Source: Liolophura sinensis (Eukaryota > Mollusca > Polyplacophora > Chitonida > Chitonidae). Taken from it: a stretch of DNA of 64,000 nucleotides. The stretch is from positions 1 to 64,000 of the forward strand of contig NW_027018158.1 in assembly GCF_032854445.1 (NCBI RefSeq). The letters are read 5' to 3'. Numbering within the stretch: the stretch's first letter is position 1; each line of letters starts with the position of its first letter. The notes beneath the pieces are model-generated. The model searched no databases. It was not told the origin of the DNA and worked only from the letters and a program-made list of their open reading frames with translations. Positions 61,741-64,000 of the stretch are shown here, in pieces. A program made the position numbers and the translations under genes.

Positions 61741-63850
61741 ACCAGGCAAAAATCCAAAAGTGGAAAAACTGTTCCAATGCTGTTGGTATGATGCTAATCC
61801 GACGTATTTTGTGACGAGAAATCGAATGGTGCAAACCGCATTGCTCTCCGACCAATACTTTTGGCTGTAGCCACAAATGAATAATCAATGATGTCAAGAT
61901 CACGTGCCCAGCAACGGCTCTTACTCCATGGAAACCAAGGAAATTTGCAATTTTTCAACAGCTGGAGATGCCTGGCCCAATTGCGCATCCTTTGGCACCT
62001 TATTGATGTGGGTCAGTGTTCAATTGTACTTTTTACAGCGGATTGTATCAAGTACCTTTTGTTTTTTTTTATATACAAATGGTGTGGTTTTTCTACATGT
62101 AGATAAAGACATTGAGTTTGTCTTCGACTTAGAAGTAAGACATTTGTTGGGTGAGTTAAATGGGCTTGGCCCAAAGATTTGACGTCGTCTGGGCTACCGA
62201 AGGGCACATAACTTATAATGAAAGGTTGAATATAGTAATGACCAGTCGCGATTGTACATAGTTAATGCAGCCGATTTCAATTAGCAAAAAGACCAGGCAA
62301 AAATCCAAAAGTGGAAAAACTGTTCCAATGCTGCTGGTAAGAGGCTAATCCGACGTATTTTGTGACGAGAAATCGAATGGTGCAAACCGCGCTGCTCTCC
62401 GACCAATACTTTTGGCTGTAGCCACAAATGAATAATCAATGATGTCAAGATCACGTGCCCAGCAACGGCTCTTACTCCATGAAAACCAAGGAAATTTGCA
62501 ATTTTTCAACAGCTGGAGATGCCTGGCCCAATTGCGCATCCTTTGGCACCTTATTGATGTGGGTCAGTGTTCAATTGTACTTTTTACAGCGGATTGTATC
62601 AAGTACCTTGTGTTTTTTTTATATACAAATGGTGTGGTTTTTCTACATGTAGATAAAGACATTGAGTTTGTCTTCGACTTAGAAGTAAGACATTTTGCTG
62701 GGTGAGTTTAAATGGGCTTGGCCCAAAGATTTGACGTCGTCTGGGCTACCGAAGGGGCACATAACTTATAATGAAATGTTGAATATAGTAATGACCAGTC
62801 GCGATTGTACATAGTTAATGTAGCCGATTTCAATTAGCAAAATGACCAGGCAAAAATCCAAAAGTGGAAAACCTGTTCCAATGCTGCTGGTAAGAGGCTA
62901 ATCCGACGTATTTTGTGACGAGAAATCGAAATGGTGCAAACCGCGTTGCTCTCCGACCAATACTTTTGGCTGTAGCCACAAGTGAATAATCAATGATGTC
63001 AAGATCACGTGCCCAGCAACGGCTCTTACTCCATGGAAACCAAGGAAATTTGCAATTTTTCAACAGCTGGAGATGCCTGGCCCAATTGCGCATCCTTTGG
63101 CACCTTATTGATGTGAGTCAGTGTTCAATTGTACTTTTTACAGCGGATTGTATCAAGTACCTTGTGTTTTTTTTATATACAAATGGTGTGGTTTTTCTAC
63201 ATGTAGATAAAGACATTGAGTTTGTCTTCGACTTAGAAGTAAGACATTTGCTGGGTGAGTTAAATGGGCTTGGCCCAAAGATTTGACGTCGTCTGGGCTA
63301 CCGAAGGGCACATAACTTATAATGAAAAGTTGAATATAGTAATGACCAGTCGCGATTGTACATAGTTAATGTAGCCGATTTGAATTCGCAAAAAGACCAG
63401 GCAAAAATCCAAAAGTAGAAAAACTGTTCCAATGCTGCTGGTAAGAGGCTAATCGACGTATTTTGTGACGAGAAATCGAATGGTGCAAACCGCGTTGCTC
63501 TCCGACCAATACTTTTGGCTGTAGCCACAAATGAATAATCAATGATGTCAAGATCACGTGCCCAGCAACGGCTCTTACTCCATGGAAACCAAGGAAATTT
63601 GCAATTTTTCAACAGCTGGAGATGCCTGGCCCAATTGCGCATCCTTTGGCACCTTATTGATGTGGGTCAGTGTTCAATTGTACTTTTTACAGCGGATTGT
63701 ATCAAGTACCTTGTGTTTTTTTTATATACAAATGGTGTGGTTTTTCTACATGTAGATAAAGACATTGAGTTTGTCTTCGACTTAGAAGTAAGACATTTGC
63801 TGGGTGAGTTAAATGGGCTTGGCCCAAAGATTTGACGTCGTCCTGGGCTA
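61120..63850 (+). repeat. Segmental duplication, right copy (offset 5500-5504 bp, copies 108-112)
   Basis: This is the partner of 55620-58340. The offset is 5500 up to copy 110 and then drifts to 5503-5504 because of indels at about 62.69-63.46 kb (catttttgc-type run, gtttaaat, gaaggggcac, tcgaaatgg, aatcgacg). Private changes include accgcattgc in copy 109 and gaaaggttg at about 62221. Confidence 0.87.
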
Positions 63851-63858
63851 CCGAAGGG

Positions 63859-64000
63859 CACATAACTTATAATGAAATGTTGAATATAGTAAATGACCAG
63901 TCGCGATTGTACATAGTTAATGTAGCCGATTTCAATTCGGAAAAAGACCAGGCAAAATCCAAAAGTGGAAAACCTGTTCCAATGCTGCTGGTAAGAGGCT
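63859..64000 (+). repeat. Truncated monomer at the right window edge (copy 113)
   Basis: This is the first ~142 bp of another monomer, cut by the window end. It carries the ttcggaaaaagacc variant also seen in copies 99, 106 and 109, and ggaaaacctg as in copies 101 and 111. Two indels (agtaaatgacc and gcaaaatccaaa) continue the indel-rich patch that begins at about 62.69 kb. Confidence 0.93.

Larger units (their letters stand above)
53952..63858 (+). repeat. Monomer block J (copies 95-112), plain monomers with 551-, 1648- and 5500-bp duplications
   Basis: Anchors are at 54186, 54737, 55288, 55838, 56388, 56939, 57489, 58039, 58589, 59139, 59690, 60237, 60787, 61338, 61888, 62439, 62993 and 63542. 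Copies 95 and 96 are near-identical twins with gtagctacaaatg, a ttttcacatac tail to the T-tract and gatgaagac. Copies 98-102 match 108-112 at 5500-5504 bp. Copies 104-105 match 107-108 at 1648 bp. Copy 106 is a hybrid with a 3-bp deletion in the cttataatgaaa motif. Indels become frequent from about 62.69 kb. No partial unit occurs in this block. Confidence 0.92.
1..64000 (+). repeat. Satellite DNA array of ~550-bp monomers with interspersed ~125-bp partial units
   Basis: The same ~550-bp sequence recurs head to tail without interruption from the first to the last base. An ATGATG anchor (monomer base 235) occurs 112 times, first at 225 and last at 63542. Ninety-three of the 111 spacings are 547-555 bp and eighteen are 673-676 bp because of an extra partial unit. 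All copies share one orientation; no inverted copy, transposon or unique spacer was seen. Copies look a few percent divergent or less by eye, with shared private variants showing recent block duplication. Such arrays are known from eukaryotic heterochromatin and centromeres. Which compartment this one belongs to cannot be told from sequence alone, and I do not recognise the family. Confidence 0.98.

Noticed and set aside
225-63835. Protein-coding genes from the recurrent 64-97 codon open frames on both strands
   Set aside because: The frames overlap each other on both strands, recur only because the DNA recurs, are often broken at the T-tract, and show no domain or motif I recognise.
1-64000. 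CRISPR array
   Set aside because: The repeats are 550 bp with no unique spacers between them and no cas gene; the structure is a satellite.
1-64000. Bacterial, phage or viral origin
   Set aside because: There are no genes, ribosome binding sites or operons, and 64 kb of near-identical 550-bp tandem repeats is a eukaryotic heterochromatin pattern.

Overview
The whole 64 kb window is one head-to-tail satellite DNA array. I find no gene, RNA gene, transposon or unique sequence in it. The basic unit is about 550 bp, roughly 40-41% GC by hand count of one clean copy, and every copy lies in the same orientation. Counting one anchor (an ATGATG at base 235 of the monomer) gives 112 copies between positions 225 and 63542. 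Incomplete monomers lie at both edges, so the array continues on both sides. Copies differ by scattered substitutions and a variable T-tract.

The array is compound. Eighteen times between 538 and 42945 a short ~125-bp unit sits between two full monomers. It is monomer bases 1-117 followed by an 8-bp tail (cataaaag), and it stretches the spacing from 550 to about 675 bp. From 42946 to the end only plain 550-bp monomers occur.

Private variants reveal several layers of segmental duplication: a 1651-bp trimer repeated twice (1765-5066); an 8327-bp-offset duplication (about 8.55-14.49 kb to 16.88-22.82 kb), followed by a 7230-bp-offset continuation (15.66-16.9 kb to 22.89-24.1 kb) after loss of about two monomers; two separate stretches with a 3975-bp (7-mer, 6 x 550 + 675) period at 30.5-37.6 and 38.35-45.45 kb; and 1648- and 5500-bp-offset duplications at the right end. 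Hybrid monomers mark unequal-exchange points. Three patches (about 29.0-31.4, 41.4-47.4 with its densest part at 45.2-47.4, and 62.7-64.0 kb) carry many single-base indels, more like consensus error than biology.

This architecture is typical of eukaryotic centromeric, pericentromeric or other heterochromatin. CpG is only mildly depleted (about 18 per monomer), which fits a lineage with little CpG methylation such as many invertebrates; that is inference. I do not recognise the monomer family and cannot name the species. Open reading frames recur in every monomer only because the monomer recurs, and I do not call any of them a gene.
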